A stretch of 7,103 bases of DNA, taken from positions 1 to 7,103 of the forward strand of contig JABJCS010000672.1 in the NCBI GenBank assembly GCA_018665505.1. The letters run 5' to 3'. Numbering within the stretch: the first letter of the stretch is position 1; each line of letters opens with the position of its first letter. The notes below the pieces were generated by a model that saw only the letters and a list, made by a program, of their open reading frames with translations, was not told the origin of the DNA and did not search any database. The translations under genes were made by a program, and so were the position numbers. The DNA is from Alphaproteobacteria bacterium (GTDB taxonomy: Bacteria; Pseudomonadota; Alphaproteobacteria; UBA8366). Shown one piece after another: positions 6,518-7,103 of the stretch.

Positions 6518-7103
6518 CTCTGCGGCTTGCGGGGCACGGTATTGCGTCAGGCTGCCCGCATGCATGATCGATCCCGGCAAGGGATGGCCGACGATATCCT
6601 CGGCCAAGCGTGCCACCTCGATCAGCTTATCCAATTCGACTCCGGTCTCGATACCGTGCTCATTGCACAGGAAGACGATGTCCTCGGTGCAGACATTGCC
6701 GGCGGCGCCTTGTAGGGCCGCGAACGGACAACCGCCCAATCCCGCGACGGAGCTGTCGAAAAGATCGACTCCCATTTCCAAACCCGCATAGACATTGGCG
6801 ATACCCATGCCCCGGGTGTCGTGCAGATGCAGGCAGATGCGCTTGTCGGGCCAGGTCTCGCGGACCTTGCCGACAACTTGCTTGATGCCGTTTGGCGCTG
6901 CCCAGCCCATGGTGTCGGCGAGGCTTAGAATTTCGATGGGTGTTCCTTCTTCATCGGCGATATCGAGAATTTCCTTTAGGCGCTCAACCACGGTCTGTGG
7001 CGCGATGGAGCCCTCAAAATTGCAGCCAAAGGCGGTCATGACCGAGGCGCGGCGGACCGGGAGGTCATATTTTTTGTATAGCTTGATCTGACCGCGTTGG
7101 ACC
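6515..7103 (-). CDS. HMG-CoA lyase-like protein of the HMGL/DRE-TIM family (partial, N-terminus outside window)
   Basis: The visible part is the C-terminal 195 residues; the frame stays open to the window edge and an internal ATG at 7039 is not the start. The segment HLHDTRGMGIAN, with its His-x-His metal ligands at visible residues 92 and 94, and DSSVAGLGGCPFA, with the catalytic-type Cys at 125, are diagnostic of HMG-CoA lyases. GNVCTEDIVF supplies the Asn that also binds the metal (about residue 136). The His-to-Cys spacing of 33 equals that of the human enzyme, but the Cys-to-Asn spacing is 11 rather than 9 residues, a two-residue insertion. HMG-CoA lyase splits 3-hydroxy-3-methylglutaryl-CoA into acetyl-CoA and acetoacetate, the last step of leucine breakdown. 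Many bacterial relatives act on other 3-hydroxyacyl-CoA substrates, and this may be one. It converges on the small charged gene, with nine bases between the stops; its operon partners lie outside the window. Confidence 0.88.
   Translation of the reverse strand, partial: VQRGQIKLYKKYDLPVRRASVMTAFGCNFEGSIAPQTVVERLKEILDIADEEGTPIEILSLADTMGWAAPNGIKQVVGKVRETWPDKRICLHLHDTRGMGIANVYAGLEMGVDLFDSSVAGLGGCPFAALQGAAGNVCTEDIVFLCNEHGIETGVELDKLIEVARLAEDIVGHPLPGSIMHAGSLTQYRAPQAAE

Overview
The window reads as GC-rich proteobacterial DNA. The protein sequences look alphaproteobacterial, most like Rhodospirillales or Hyphomicrobiales. This rests on the style of the cold-shock protein, the HMG-CoA-lyase-like protein and the GcvT-type FAD oxidoreductase, and is an inference without any database search.

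Layout. From 1 to 1183 on the minus strand lies the N-terminal FAD domain of a dimethylglycine/sarcosine dehydrogenase-like oxidoreductase, cut by the left window edge. An 81-base divergent spacer (1184-1264) carries two short palindromes. On the plus strand, hyuA (1265-3340) and hyuB (3337-4944) overlap by ATGA and encode the two subunits of a hydantoinase/oxoprolinase-type enzyme. A TauD/TfdA-family 2-oxoglutarate dioxygenase follows (4985-5827), broken by one in-frame TAA at 5399-5401. After a 196-base leader/promoter region comes a 69-residue cold-shock protein (6024-6233) with a strong intrinsic terminator. Next is a small, highly charged 60-residue protein (6323-6505). Convergent to it, on the minus strand, is the C-terminal part of an HMG-CoA-lyase-like protein (6515-7103), which runs off the right edge.

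How the genes may work together. HyuA and HyuB form an ATP-dependent amide-ring-opening or carboxylating enzyme. The divergent oxidoreductase belongs to the family that demethylates N-methylated glycines. Together they suggest uptake and breakdown of a small N-methylated or cyclic amide compound; N-methylhydantoin to sarcosine to glycine is one possible route, but the substrate is not fixed by the sequence. The dioxygenase was probably an accessory step of the same operon and looks recently inactivated. The cold-shock gene and the small charged protein form a separate stress/RNA-related unit. The lyase-like gene belongs to a further acyl-CoA or amino-acid catabolic unit on the other strand.

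No rRNA, tRNA, CRISPR array, insertion sequence or phage gene is visible. The most notable observations are the single nonsense codon in an otherwise intact dioxygenase, the structured cold-shock leader, and a hairpin that contains both stop codons of the convergent gene pair.
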